From assembly GCA_963680875.1 (NCBI GenBank), contig OY804582.1, positions 53,090,646-53,154,645 of the forward strand: a stretch of 64,000 nucleotides of DNA, read 5' to 3'. Origin of the DNA: Bathymodiolus brooksi. Taxonomy: Eukaryota > Mollusca > Bivalvia > Mytilida > Modiolidae. The translations under genes and the position numbers were made by a program. Of the stretch, positions 12,683 to 25,676 are shown one piece after another (position 1 is the stretch's first letter; each line of letters opens with the position of its first letter). The notes beneath the pieces were generated by a model, which saw only the letters and a program-made list of their open reading frames with translations, did not search any database and had not been told where the DNA came from.

Positions 12683-13609
12683 AGATCGCATTTATAACCG
12701 ATAACGTTGTAGATTGAGAGAACCACGTCTGAATGTTGTTAAATTAGTGTTGGTAGACCTCCCTACCTGACAGTGTCGAAATGTTACTGCATGGAGAAAT
12801 CATTTTGAATAGTTAAAGGCCGTACATATTGTAGATATTCATGGAAATAATTATTGAGGTAACGCATCTCCTAAATCATGTCAGTTCGAAACATTCAGAA
12901 ATAAAAGTAAAGCGTTAAGAAGAAACATCATTTGTCCACCAACGCTTTTATTAATCAATTAGTCATATTAATTTAAGTGCGGTAATCCTAGATATTGTTC
13001 ATTCTAGTTTCTTAATTAGGCTGTCACTGTAGTGGTTTATGCACTGTTTTGTCATTAGATGGGGGATAGATTAGTACATCTATTATGTTCCTGTTACAAT
13101 AGATGAATTACATGTAATTATATATAATAACTCGACACATAATCACTGCATCTCCATGTCACGTGGTAATAATTTCCTATTAATATCTCTACATAATCTT
13201 GTCGTCAAATAATAATAAATAGATTTTCAATTTTTATTAGAAAAGCTGCTGCCTTACTCTGATTATATGTAACTGCCTGTATTATGTTGTAACTTTATAT
13301 TATATTTACTGTCAGATTTATTATTTTTTATCGTATGTTCATTCTGTCATGTCTTGAATGTATATATTATTTAAAAGATGACCTCTTGTTACACTTGTAT
13401 ATGTATCTGAGTGTTTTCAAATAAATCTTGAAAAAATCTTGAAAGTAAAAACATGACCCCCATAATTTAATTCTGATTTACTTCTCGAATTCTGGTATGA
13501 TGTTATTTGAAAGTAATACATTTTTCTGATTATTTTAAAGAATCGATTTATTCGTTTGTTCTTGGGTATGTATGAACTTCAACCTTTTACCATTTTAGGC
13601 TTAAAACGT
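12683..13609. other. AT-rich non-coding stretch
   Basis: No gene or element recognised. Confidence 0.5.
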
Positions 13610-13614
13610 GCTGT

Positions 13615-13930
13615 AAATATTTTGGGACTTGCGGGTATCGAACCCCTGTTGGCAGTGCCATCTTAACAGCACAATAGGCTCCGGGCCAAAGTAGTGCACT
13701 GGGGCCCCTATCTACATAACCACTCACAGGAATAAAACTGTAAATTTCAATAAAATTAAACATATATTTATTGTATTGGCACCTTCAACAAAACCAGTGT
13801 TTAAACAATAAAAACATACTGTATACAACATACATATATTAGCATGGGATCCATATGCTCGTGGGGCCCCCGAGCAACTGCCCAGTGTGCCCATGTGCTA
13901 AGACGGCATTGCCTGCTGGCCCTTTTAAAG
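13615..13930. repeat. Possible inverted-repeat element with GC-rich arms
   Basis: The arm 13651-13715 (ggcagtgccatcttaacagc ... ggggcccc) resembles the reverse complement of 13870-13925 (ggggccccc ... aagacggcattgcc). The arms are about 70% alike by eye and flank an AT-rich core. It looks like an old DNA element; no target duplication was found. Confidence 0.35.
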
Positions 13931-13946
13931 TCTGCTTTAGGTTTGA

Positions 13947-14504
13947 AAACTTCAATCTAACCATCGGCTTGTAAAAGATAAGAAGATTCATGAGGCTAGA
14001 GCCTTTAATTTCACATACAGGTATATTGATGACGTTTTATCTATCAATAATTCTAGATTTGCAGAATTTCTTCCATTGATATATCCTCCAGAGCTGGAAG
14101 TTAAAGAGACCACCGATACAGCTTCGTCCGCATCATTTTTGGACTTATACCTCGAATTTGACGACAGTGGTCAACTCAGTACTAAAATTTATGATAAGCG
14201 GGACGACTTCAATTTTAAAATCATAAATTTTCCAAACATGTGCAGCAATATACCAGCTTCTCCTGCATATGGTGTTTACATCTCGCAATTGATTCGCTAT
14301 GCAAGGGCCAGTAGCAATTATTCTGATTTCCTGAAACGTCATCTTCATTTGAGAAACAGGCTACTGGACCAGGGCTATAAAAAGATTCGCCTTATTCGAT
14401 CTCTTAAAAAGTTTATATTCCGATACCAAGATCTTGTCGAAATATATTCCGTCTCTGCAGAAAAAATTATAAGCGATGCATTTTCATATAGTGAAAATGT
14501 ATAA
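13947..14504 (+). pseudogene. Reverse transcriptase C-terminal fragment with YIDD box, copy 2
   Basis: An open frame of about 186 codons follows a TGA at 13944. It contains AFNFTYRYIDDVLSINN, with YIDD at about 14022-14033 as the RT catalytic motif, then LDLYLEFDD, KIYDKRDDFNF and YGVYISQLIRYAR, and ends at a TAA. It is the palm end and C-terminal extension of a retroelement RT; the fingers and all N-terminal domains are missing. The reading frame is intact over this length, so the copy is younger than that at 8397. Class is uncertain; a Penelope-like or related bivalve family is possible. Confidence 0.65.
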
Positions 14505-14690
14505 AGATAAAGAAGTCAAAAAATGTCAAGGATATTTTTTTTGGCAATGTGTGACATAAAAATATTTTGTTCCTGTATTTAAATACTGTTATAGATTTTG
14601 TCTGTTTATATAATTATGAGTTTTGACTTTCCCTTTGTAAGATTGTTCGGAGTTCGGTAATTTTGTTATTACCCTTATCTACGGTGATCA
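14505..14690 (+). mobile_element. 3' tail of RT element copy 2
   Basis: Includes gattttgtctgtttatata, ttatgagttttgactttccc and gagttcggtaattttgtta, all repeated at 41995-42092. It marks the element's 3' untranslated region. Confidence 0.7.
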
Positions 14691-15631
14691 TAATACTATA
14701 GTACTATACAATATAATTAATTTTTGACTTGATAATAAGCTTTAAAAAAGATATCAATAACTGTATTTAATTGATCAATATATACAAGACACGATACGAG
14801 CATTTTAAACCTGGCATATTTTTTGTTCAGAACTGACGAGTACCTGAACTTTTAAAATATATTCTCGTTATACAAACAACAAGAAACGAACCGACCTCAA
14901 ATAATTAAAAATCACATAGACCATAGGTGAACGTTTGGGACACTTGAAAGACCTTGAAATATCTAAATATAAACGAGAATCGAAAGGACGTACACGAATG
15001 CCAATAAAAATTTATCGGTTTATTTTGTTAATTGTTATCTAATTTGGCTTTCTAAATTTTAAAAGTGTAAAAATATAAAATGAAAACACCTTTGCAGATG
15101 GAAATGTATTATATAACAAGAGAACTTGTAGATTCTTAAAAATAATCAACTGAACCCTCACGGTTCTCGTTGATTATTTTTACAAGTGTATTCTCTATTA
15201 CGTAACCATGAACATCCTCTGTCTGACATACATGTAACAATGTTTTTACGATCAACACGTTATTGACAGTGAAGCAAGATCTACTACATGTATCACATGA
15301 AAGTTATTCATTTGTAAGATGTTGGATTCACGATATTAACAGGTTGGTGTAATATTACGGTTGTATATATATACATATATACTTATTGTTATTGTTTTCA
15401 CATCTTCAATCTATTCTATTAAAATTTTCATGATGTAGGTTTTTAAAGGTAATGAGATTTACATTATTGATGTTCAATGACAAAGGAGGGAGGCTGTGAT
15501 TATTTAACGACAAGGGATTTTTTCCCTCATCTATATCATGACAATAGGGGCCGGTACAATCATCGCACGAAATATCCCCACCCCCTATATATATACTATT
15601 AAAATAGGTAATAGTAGATGTTTAGGGGTGA
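14691..15631. other. AT-rich stretch with a short hairpin
   Basis: No gene. 15138-15181 folds: aaaaataatcaac pairs with gttgattattttt, with an inner gaacc/ggttc stem. Confidence 0.5.
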
Positions 15632-15800
15632 TTGTGGCCGTGATCGTAGGGTAGTTGGATTTACAACTATCTGTGTAATCAGTGCCTATCACCACTAAAG
15701 TTGTGAGTTCGAATACCGCTCACGGTGAGATGTAATCGATACAACATTATGTGATAAAGAGTGACTTACGACAGACAGGTCGGTGGTTTTTTCCAGGTTT
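15632..15800 (+). mobile_element. SINE, tRNA-like head and body, no 3' end
   Basis: Head gatcgtagggtagttgga, acaactatctg and cagtgcctatcaccactaaa, then a B-box-like gagttcgaataccg and acaacattatgtgataaag. The homology ends after the cggtggtttt block. Confidence 0.85.
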
Positions 15801-16036
15801 TTTCTCATTAACTAAAGTTACTTCTATTATTCATTTTGTTGTTGAAAATAGAGTAATTTTGTTTAACTCTAATCGTGATATTTTACTATTTGATAGAATA
15901 CTTGAGTAGTATGATTATTACATTTCATGAAAACCACATGTTCAAACCATTAGAAAAGTCCAAGTATGTTTTCCTGTATATCAATTGACCATGTATAATA
16001 TAGATGTAATTATCTATACAGTTATTAATAATTATC

Positions 16037-17040
16037 AGGGCCGTAACTGTGGGTTTGAAACAGAGGAGGCAGTGGAAAATTGGGACTTAACGGCCCAAAA
16101 TAATGCATTTTTGTTTATCGATTTCTATATTATTTAGACGCGTTATATACCATGCAGTTACTATCGTCAATAGCGACCACGCCGTCGAAGCTTCTACGGT
16201 AAATTAAGCATAACACAACTGATTGATTTTTAAAATAATATTTTAATGAATAATTTCTAATGACAGTACTTAGTCGGTGAATGCAAGATGGATTGTCCTA
16301 TTGCTACTCGAATCCCATCTTTGAGAACAGCTTATGGATTTAACTGCCCGACAGTATCATTACGGTGGGCGTGAAGCATCGCCAACCCACACAGGCGATC
16401 TTCAGTCAATGTTGCTTGCTCTACACCAAGCCTTGAGGCACCTAAGAGCCGTGAAAGACCTCTCACATGCACAGGAACTGACTGGCAATGTTAGAAGTAG
16501 CTTTAAAATCACATGAACATTTGGGTTCAAGTCAGTGTCAGCATAAGCAATTGAGTCTGTAAGTGTGTTGACAAACTGTAAGTTGCAGCAGATACATTTT
16601 GCCACCCATCTGTCAACCTCTTGTGGAAGATCATTTGGGTATGGAAAGTCACTCCTGTGCTCTGTTTTCGTGTCATTAACTATTTGCGGATATACATTAT
16701 TTACAAGGGCTGGTACCAGATAATTTCCGTAGAAAATTGCTTTCAGTTCGTGGGGAAATCGCGAATTTAGATGTGATATGATCAATGAATGGAAGAAAAT
16801 AGTTAACGCGATAATGATCTTCGATACTTTTGACTGGGGCGTTTGCTCTGTGTCTTTGCCTTTGTGCACTTCTTGGCTTTGTCGGCAAAACGTCATTTTC
16901 ATTTGCGACGGAAACGCTGATACAGACCATGAAACTCTGCATCGGAATCTGCTCTGGTATGTCCTGAAAAAGCAAAACAAGATCTCGAGCCTCTTGATGG
17001 GCTTTCACTAAGCCACAGGACTCTGACTAGAGAAGGATCG
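16037..17040 (-). mobile_element. 5'-truncated hAT element
   Basis: 16037 begins cagggccgtaactg, a typical hAT terminal sequence. The transposase remnant at 16402-17040 points toward this end on the - strand, so this is the 3' terminus. No matching opposite terminus was seen within the next few kilobases. Confidence 0.5.
16402..17040 (-). pseudogene. hAT transposase C-terminal remnant, frameshifted
   Basis: On the - strand the distal part reads PVSSCACERSFTALRCLK, the signature of the hAT C-terminal dimerisation region, preceded by LNSRFPHELKAIF. The upstream part (16780-17008) lies in a second frame: RQRHRANAPVKSIEDHYRVN, then YFLPFIDHIT. The two join across a frameshift near 16780. In hAT proteins this region holds the last part of the RNase H-like fold and the dimerisation helix. 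The DDE N-terminal half is absent, so it is a dead fragment. Confidence 0.75.
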
Positions 17041-19954
17041 ACAAAGGTCTTATATGTACCCTAATGCGTACTGTAAAAATCGAATTTGAGTAACACAGCG
17101 TGATATATGATGAAGCATCGGCTGCGACCTGACATTGGATTTTGACAGGACAGTTTCGAGAACACTTAACGGAGACTTATAATGTACCAAGAGCCAAGAA
17201 AGGGTGTCATAGTCGATGATTAAAACTAGTTGAAGTTGGCTTTCAGTCCTTCTTCTCTCTCGTGGAAATAATACGCCCGTATGTTATATATTCGTCTGAA
17301 GCAAGCTACACCCACACATGATATCTACCACACTTGACCCCTAAAGGACACCGAGTTGTATAATAGATATATGTTATATATATAAACGTCTGAACATTCA
17401 ACTCAACGCTGAACATTAATCAGAGTAACATTTTGTTGGGTCCTCTCCTCATACAAACTATCGAGTCATCATCAATTTCCGTGCCAAATATAAGACCAAT
17501 ATAACTATTGGTTTGATATAGATCCAACTTTATGATGTTATATATTATAAATAGTAAACAATCTTATCTCACACTTAATTCTAGTCTTAAGTATCCAAGA
17601 GATTATGGATATAGAAATTAAAAAAGAAACGCATTGTAAAAGTAATTTTTACAACTTGTTAAGTTCTTGAATTGACTAAATTTTATATTGTACATAAATA
17701 TGATTCGTATAAGAAATATGAAAAATTATGACTGTATGGTGGAACGGATAACGACAAATAAACGTCCAAATATTCTTCATCTAATGCAGTAAGTATCTAG
17801 CTACTTATCTGGTACCTTGTTACATCCTTAACAAAGGGGAAAAAAAGGGGGGGGGGGGATAAACATGAACAAGTATTTAGTAGGGTAAAATGGTGGAAGT
17901 TCGACCGATGAAAATTATTCGTAACTGTTGCATTGTTTTCTCAATCGGCAAACCCCGGATAAATCCAATGCTCTTTTTCTATCCACGGAATCGGGCGAGT
18001 TGTGCCGAGTGACGGTTTTCTTAGACCAATACGGTAAGCAGCAATCTAATAAATATAGATGTTGGTTGCATATTTTTTAATTTTTGTTGCTGGAGATATA
18101 TTCGAATCTGACGACATTTTCGATTGAGGTCATGCTAGGTAAACTTTCATTCATCTTTGATTGACCGTCCAATCATATGCAAGACAGTTAAATACGGTAT
18201 ATTGACAACAGCTGATGGCGTATACTCTGTTTTAAAAGTAGACTCTTGCTGATTGATCGGTTGAAAATATGACCCCTGACGTCATGACCCTAAATGGAAT
18301 GTTGTTATAGATTTTAAATGTTTCAAAAACCGATCTTAACGAAGCTCGAAAAAAAAATCAGGAATGGGTTGCACAAGCGTTAATTAAATTTAAGTGTAAA
18401 TTAAAACTTAGTTGACACTTATAATTACTGGAAATGTACTAACTCAAATGATTACTGCACCCTCTATCGACAATCGTTTCGCGATGCAGCGATCGTAAGT
18501 AATCGGAATATAACGACTAGATTATTCGGATTAGAAATTACATGAAAATAATGTACAATTAAGGTTTAAGTAATTGAGTCTTAAATTTAAGTGAGGTTCA
18601 TGCAGCCCAGTGCTGATCTATAATGACGCTAATTTTAGTTTAAAATGGAATTTGACGCTGCACGGCATAAGGCATACATATACCCTCTTTGATAAGAGTT
18701 GGTCGTTCAAATGAGACTCTATTCAGTAATGTATAGTTCCACCTGAACTCGCCCAAAATGAAATCGTTCTCTAATATTAGGAAAGATAACTCTTTGAACA
18801 TTTGGTTTTATTTGGTCGATACGATTCCCCAAATGTACTTTTCACGTTCATTGGGACAAATTATGTGATGGTATCTATCATACGGTGTCAGAGGAGACAA
18901 TCGTCAAACCTTCATCTTCAATTTCATCTAAAAGAACAATGACCACAAATGCGTTCTTCTCTTTTAATATTTTTGTACCGTCTTTCAAATTCTATTAAAT
19001 GATCGAATATCGAGATACCTTTAAATCAAAGTACAAAAATGTATTGACCTATATCAATCTAATTAAATTTAGACATGTAATTCCTCTCCCTTTTTGATAT
19101 ATTCCGAATGAAACTTTATTAGTAACACATATCAGAAAAGGGGAGATAACACTATAAACCTATGTTAGAAATTAAAGGATATATTTTTTCCATTATTAAT
19201 ATGAAATTATTTAAATAAGATAGAATCATCATATGTGTAAAATAATATCTTCAAAAAAATTGTGTACATCTGAGATGGCATCTCCCTTTGAGTAAAGTTG
19301 AGTTGAGGTCGTCTTCGTGTAATTTTAATTGATGTTTAATGACGGGGACTGTAGTGAGTTTTGTTTAATATACGTTCTCGTATGCAAAAAAATATGTTTG
19401 TATTTGTTGCATACACGTACGTACATATTATAGGAGTTTTATTCTTTCGGTTTATATTAGGATATGTTTTGATATTCTTCATCAGTATGTATATTATCAG
19501 GTAAAAAATACATGTATTCTAAATATATCTATATAAATATATAATCTGTTTATTTCCATTATTATGAACTTCATCATTGTTAACGCACATGTGTATTTAT
19601 TTTTAAATAGATATCCTGAATATTAGCTTCAGAAATATACAATATACGTACATTGTCGGAAAATATATAATTTATTTATACAAGCTTTAGAAACAGGTAG
19701 TGGAGAGATGCAAATTAATTTTATATTTAACGACAATGTACGTATATTGAGTTTATCCTGCAATATGAAAAAGTCCGAAACAACCGCCAATTTGTCTGGA
19801 AATAGATGAAGCGATTATACTGTTTCTGAATCTTTCCGTCGTTCTACATGAATCAGGTACCAGAAATGTTTTATTAGCTCCATCACTAAATAAAACTGAA
19901 GTTTATTTGACCCCCTTTATTAGTACTCAAAATCATACAATTGCAGAATAATAT
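17041..19954. other. Long AT-rich non-coding stretch
   Basis: No gene recognised in about 2.9 kb. It has an A/G homopolymer at 17841-17859 and two agataac-type motifs near 18780 and 19140. Confidence 0.5.
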
Positions 19955-20195
19955 GAAATTAATACAATTCTTTATTCAATGCTCAATTTTACCCCGAAGG
20001 GTTGAAGGCATATACAAGGGATATATACAAACAACGTACACAAGTCAAATAGACAAAGACATAGTAAGAATGTATAAAAATGAAAACAAATTGATCTACA
20101 TTCAATTACAATTATGCAGCAGTAGAGCCCACTTTCCTCGGTGCTATCGACTTTTTAACGAATGGTACCGTAAACCGCATAATTTGTGATGAGGA
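19955..20195 (-). mobile_element. LINE 3' untranslated region with stem-loop
   Basis: Read on the - strand, it follows the LINE ORF2 stop near 20196. It ends with ACCC-TTCG-GGGT (19991-20002 on +) and, about 14 bases later, GAATAAAG. Confidence 0.6.
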
Positions 20196-20640
20196 CAGAA
20201 TTAATTGTAATTTTTTTTAGCTCTGTCATATTCATTAAATTTAGGACAGATTCCGTTTATATCTTTGTACAGTATATTTCTCAAAGTATGGTTATTCTTA
20301 CATCTAAAGAAAAAATGAAACTCATCTTCAACCTCTTTTAAATCACAAAATTTACATATTCTATTTTCTTTTTTAATTCTTGTGTATCTTCCTCTTTAAA
20401 TTTCAAGAAAATGATCCGATACACGCATTTTACATAAAAGTTTCCTGTCTTCATAATTAATATTGAGTATATAGTTATTCATTTCATATTCAGTTTTAAT
20501 TTTACCATATATATATAAATTTTACTGTTTTCTTTAGTTGATTTTAGCTTATCAAAAAATAATTCTTCATATTTCTGTTTTAGTTGCTGTTTAATATCCT
20601 TATTAAATGAGGAGTTTTTGTGCCATGCTCACGCGAGTTG
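20196..20640 (-). pseudogene. LINE ORF2 C-terminal fragment
   Basis: The - strand encodes EDRKLLCKMRVSDHFLEI, one in-frame stop, then GRYTRIKKENRICKFC and EDEFHFFFRC. The Cys-Cys-His-Cys spacing (CX2CX9HX4C) is the zinc-finger-like motif at the end of many LINE ORF2 proteins, and matches the layout in the full LINE at 29.3 kb. A frameshift lies near 20515. This is a typical 5'-truncated, dead LINE copy. Confidence 0.7.
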
Positions 20641-20756
20641 GCGGTTATTTTATGAATTGTTGGTGGTTATAGATATTAATAATCACCATTCTAAACAACA
20701 CATAGTTAAACTCCATAAGATTAAACATTGATTGACGAAGACAAGTGTATAAACAA

Positions 20757-21092
20757 AGTGAGTGAGTGAGTGAGTGAGTGAGTGAGTGAGTGAGTGAGTG
20801 AGTGAGTGAGTGAGTCAGTGAGTCAGTGAGTGAGTGAGTGAGTGAGTGAGTGAGTGAGTCAGTCAGTCAGTCAGTCAGTGAGTCAGTCAGTCAGTCAGTC
20901 AGTCAGTCAGTCAGTCAGTCAGTCAGTCAGTCAGTCAGTCAGTCAGTCAGTCAGTCAGTCAGTCAGTCAGTCAGTCAGTCAGTCAGTCAGTCAGTCAGTC
21001 AGTCAGTCAGTGAGTCAGTGAGTGAGTGAGTGAGTGAGTGAGTGAGTGAGTGAGTGAGTGAGTGAGTGAGTGAGTGAGTGAGTGAGTGAGTG
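20757..21092. repeat. (GAGT)n/(CAGT)n tetranucleotide array, 336 bp
   Basis: Pure four-base repeat in blocks: GTGA at both ends and GTCA in the middle. It abuts a SINE tail at 21093. Confidence 0.97.
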
Positions 21093-21145
21093 CTTCTTGT
21101 TTATTGACAAGTGGGCAATTTTTCAGCCATTTCATTGATAGAAAA
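21093..21145 (-). mobile_element. SINE 3' tail that borders the tetranucleotide array
   Basis: On the - strand: gaaatggctgaaaaattgcc, then ataaacaagaag, then CACTCACTCAC. This matches the 9819-9862 copy (aaatagctgaaaaattgc ... aatcactcac). Confidence 0.6.
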
Positions 21146-21219
21146 TGTTGTTACTTTTTGATGATATCTGTATTATACTAGACCAACACGTTGTTATTTA
21201 TAGCGTTAACTAACTGACC
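21146..21219. other. Spacer
   Basis: Nothing recognised. Confidence 0.4.
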
Positions 21220-24198
21220 AACATTCCACGGACATGGGATAGACACGTCGTTCTTCTCGGACATCACGACTCCTAGAACAAACCAACATTCCACGGACAT
21301 GGGATAGACACGTCGTTCTTCTCGGACATCACGACTCCTAGAACAAACCAACATTCCACGGACATGGGATAGACACGTCGTTCTTCTAGGACATTACGAC
21401 TCCTAACAAATCAACATTCCACGGACATAGGATAGACACGTCGTTCTTCTCGGACATCACGACTCCTAGAACAAACCAACATTCCACGGACATGGGATAG
21501 ACACGTCGTTCTTCTAGGACATTACGACTCCTAACAAATCAACATTCCACGGACATGGGATAGACACGTCGTTCTTCTCGGACATTACGACTCCTAGAAC
21601 AAACCAACATTCCACGGACATGGGATAGACACGTCGTTCTTCTCGGACATCACGACTCCTAGAACAAACCAACATTCCACGGACATGGGATAGACACGTC
21701 GTTCTTCTCGGACATCACGACTCCTAGAACAAACCAACATTTCACGGACATGGGATAGACACGTCGTTCTTCTCGGACATCACGACTCCTAGAACAAACC
21801 AACATTCCACGGACATGGGATAGACACGTCGTTCTTCTCGGACATCACGACTCCTAGAACAAACCAACATTCCACGGACATGGGATAGACACGTCGTTCT
21901 TCTCGGACATCACGACTCCTAGAACAAACCAACATTCCACGGACATGGGATAGACACGTCGTTCTTCTAGGACATTACGACTCCTAACAAATCAACATTC
22001 CACGGACATAGGATAGACACGTCGTTCTTCTCGGACATCACGACTCCTAGAACAAACCAACATTCCACGGACATGGGATAGACACGTCGTTCTTCTAGGA
22101 CATTACGACTCCTAACAAATCAACATTCCACGGACATGGGATAGACACGTCGTTCTTCTCGGACATTACGACTCCTAGAACAAACCAACATTCCACGGAC
22201 ATGGGATAGACACGTCGTTCTTCTCGGACATCACGACTCCTAGAACAAACCAACATTCCACGGACATGGGATAGACACGTCGTTCTTCTCGGACATCACG
22301 ACTCCTAGAACAAACCAACATTTCACGGACATGGGATAGACACGTCGTTCTTCTCGGACATCACGACTCCTAGAACAAACCAACATTCCACGGACATGGG
22401 ATAGACACGTCGTTCTTCTCGGACATCACGACTCCTAGAACAAACCAACATTCCACGGACATGGGATAGACACGTCGTTCTTCTCGGACATCACGACTCC
22501 TAGAACAAACCAACATTCCACGGACATGGGATAGACACGTCGTTCTTCTCGGACATCACGACTCCTAGAACAAACCAACATTCCACGGACATGGGATAGA
22601 CACGTCGTTCTTCTCGGACATCACGACTCCTAGAACAAACCAACATTCCACGGACATGGGATAGACACGTCGTTCTTCTAGGACATTACGACTCCTAACA
22701 AATCAACATTCCACGGACATGGGATAGACACGTCGTTCTTCTCGGACATCACGACTCCTAGAACAAACCAACATTTCACGGACATGGGATAGACACGTCG
22801 TTCTTCTCGGACATCACGACTCCTAGAACAAACCAACATTCCACGGACATGGGATAGACACGTCGTTCTTCTCGGACATCACGACTCCTAGAACAAACCA
22901 ACATTCCACGGACATGGGATAGACACGTCGTTCTTCTCGGACATCACGACTCCTAGAACAAACCAACATTCCACGGACATGGGATAGACACGTCGTTCTT
23001 CTAGGACATTACGACTCCTAACAAATCAACATTCCACGGACATAGGATAGACACGTCGTTCTTCTCGGACATCACGACTCCTAGAACAAACCAACATTCC
23101 ACGGACATGGGATAGACACGTCGTTCTTCTAGGACATTACGACTCCTAACAAATCAACATTCCACGGACATGGGATAGACACGTCGTTCTTCTCGGACAT
23201 TACGACTCCTAGAACAAACCAACATTCCACGGACATGGGATAGACACGTCGTTCTTCTCGGACATCACGACTCCTAGAACAAACCAACATTCCACGGACA
23301 TGGGATAGACACGTCGTTCTTCTCGGACATCACGACTCCTAGAACAAACCAACATTTCACGGACATGGGATAGACACGTCGTTCTTCTCGGACATCACGA
23401 CTCCTAGAACAAACCAACATTCCACGGACATGGGATAGACACGTCGTTCTTCTCGGACATCACGACTCCTAGAACAAACCAACATTCCACGGACATGGGA
23501 TAGACACGTCGTTCTTCTCGGACATCACGACTCCTAGAACAAACCAACATTCCACGGACATGGGATAGACACGTCGTTCTTCTCGGACATCACGACTCCT
23601 AGAACAAACCAACATTCCACGGACATGGGATAGACACGTCGTTCTTCTCGGACATCACGACTCCTAGAACAAACCAACATTCCACGGACATGGGATAGAC
23701 ACGTCGTTCTTCTCGGACATCACGACTCCTAGAACAAACCAACATTCCACGGACATGGGATAGACACGTCGTTCTTCTCGGACATCACGACTCCTAGAAC
23801 AAACCAACATTCCACGGACATGGGATAGACACGTCGTTCTTCTCGGACATCACGACTCCTAGAACAAACCAAAATTCCACGGACATGGGATAGACACGTC
23901 GTTCTTCTCGGACATCACGACTCCTAGAACAAACCAACATTCCACGGACATGGGATAGACACGTCGTTCTTCTAAGACATCACGACTCCTAGAACAAACC
24001 AACATTCCACGGACATGGGATAGACACGTCGTTCTTCTCGGACATCACGACTCCTAGAACAAACCAACATTCCACGGACATGGGATAGACACGTCGTTCT
24101 TCTAGGACATCACGACTCCTAGAACAAACCAACATTCCACGGACATGGGATAGACACGTCGTTCTTCTAGGACATCACGACTCCTAGAACAAACCAAC
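21220..24198. repeat. 65-bp minisatellite with higher-order structure, about 46 units
   Basis: Units of 65 bp (aacattccacggacatggga ...) with a 63-bp variant that lacks two bases (cctaacaaatc for cctagaacaaacc). Linked variants recur at fixed spacings: a variant pair at 21380, 21961 and 22995 is each followed 356 bp later by a ttcacgg unit. The array has therefore grown by copying blocks, not only single units. Confidence 0.95.
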
Positions 24199-24240
24199 GT
24201 TTTGTTCTTACTCCTTAATACCGCGTGTTTTAGTCGCTGA

Positions 24241-24490
24241 TTTGATTCGATCGAGTATCGAACCTAATAGAGACGAACATAACTACAAATATCAGTGTTG
24301 TAGTCGTTGGTTTGATCCAACCGAGTATCGAACCCACTCGAGTCGAGCATACCTATAAAACCAGTTTTGTAGTCGTTGATTTGACCCGACCGAGTATCGA
24401 ACTCACTCGAGACAGCGTACCTACAAATATCAGTGTTGTAATCGTTAGTTTGACCCCACAAAGTATCGAACTCACTCGAGACGAACATAG
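24241..24490. repeat. 69/70-bp degenerate tandem repeat, four copies
   Basis: Units start at 24241, 24311, 24380 and 24449 (tttgayccraccgagtatcg). Diverged, so older than the 65-bp array beside it. Confidence 0.85.
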
Positions 24491-24861
24491 CAAAAATTAC
24501 AACATAGGGGCGGTTATCAGTATAAACAAGAATTTAACAAGTAGGGGAAAGGTGGGCTACGATGAGTCTATTAATATTGTTGCCTCATGGAAAAAGAGGA
24601 TAAATTCTTTAACGTGCCAGGAGCATGATAATCTGACAACACGAACGTTGAACGTCCCGATAGGAGGGTTAACGTTACATACACCACCATGCTGGGGAAT
24701 CTTACTTATATATCTGTACACCTTAACATCTTTCGGAGATATACATGTAATATCATTGACCACCACTATTAGGCAATTTGTTCCAACCTCATGGTTACAG
24801 AAAGATTTCAAAATGACAAAGACTGGTTTGGCGTTGATATTACTTACAAGTTGTTAAAATA
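24491..24861. other. Non-coding stretch
   Basis: A frame stays open through here from the 69-bp repeat but has no recognisable protein features. Confidence 0.4.
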
Positions 24862-24930
24862 AAATTCAAAAATTCAAATTCAAATTTGTATTGTATTGCC
24901 ATTAATTCAAGAGAATTATGATAAGCAAAT
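24862..24930 (-). mobile_element. LINE 3' tail with stem-loop
   Basis: On the - strand: AATTC-TCTT-GAATT (24904-24917), then AATGGCAATAC and AT-rich repeats of caaattt. Same order as the other LINE tails but a different stem sequence. Confidence 0.45.
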
Positions 24931-25660
24931 AAACAAACAAGAAAATCTGAATACTAGTACACATTAATACTGTACATATATAAATATAATACAGTTCTAC
25001 AGATATCTTTATTTAAACAAGACGAACTAAACTTAAATCAATAATCATAAATCTCTTATAAGTTTAAAATTGAGAATAAAGATTATTTTCGGAACATTTG
25101 TCAATTTTTATCATACATGTAGTATACATGTATACGTGTATGGACATTTGTCTGCTGTCGCGATATCTTCATTTCTTTGAGGTTAGCATAAATACATGTA
25201 GGTCCTTGACATTTGACCCCATATAAACTCAGTCAATCAATTGTATTTGAATTCTTTTAATTACCGTTTTTTTTTATCTAGTCCAGCTAAACGTTTAATA
25301 ATATGCAATTATAACCTTAAACCGAAAATCCGCCTGAAGGATTTAGATATCAGCTACACATAGTTTATTTATAACTTGATTTGTGATTGAAATATAAACA
25401 TTCGACTCTTAAATTCCGGAAATGATCACACACGGTTAAATATCTCCTTCATATACAGGTAAATAGTGTAAATATTTAGAAAAAGTTTTATTTTTTAAAA
25501 AGATATTTAGTGGGCGTGTAATAGTCGACGAAACATATTTAAACTGCATACAGGTATAGGTGTGCGATGACTGAAGCACTGAAAAGTAAAATCTTGAAAT
25601 ATGGAAAAACAATGATTTCGTGTGTTTAAGTTATCTTATTGTATGCTTGGTTAATTTCAG
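24931..25660 (+). other. Non-coding, intron upstream of formin exon A
   Basis: No coding signal. It ends in a good 3' splice site (tgcttggttaatttcag, 25644-25660), so at least one untranslated exon should lie upstream. Confidence 0.5.
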
Positions 25661-25676
25661 ACAACAACAACCAGCT

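Noticed and set aside
24312..24857. 181-codon frame on +
   Set aside because: Its first third is the 69-bp repeat; the rest has no protein-like pattern and an opposite frame is also open.
25620..25676. Upstream ATG as start of exon A
   Set aside because: It lies before a good 3' splice site and encodes an unrelated hydrophobic stretch.
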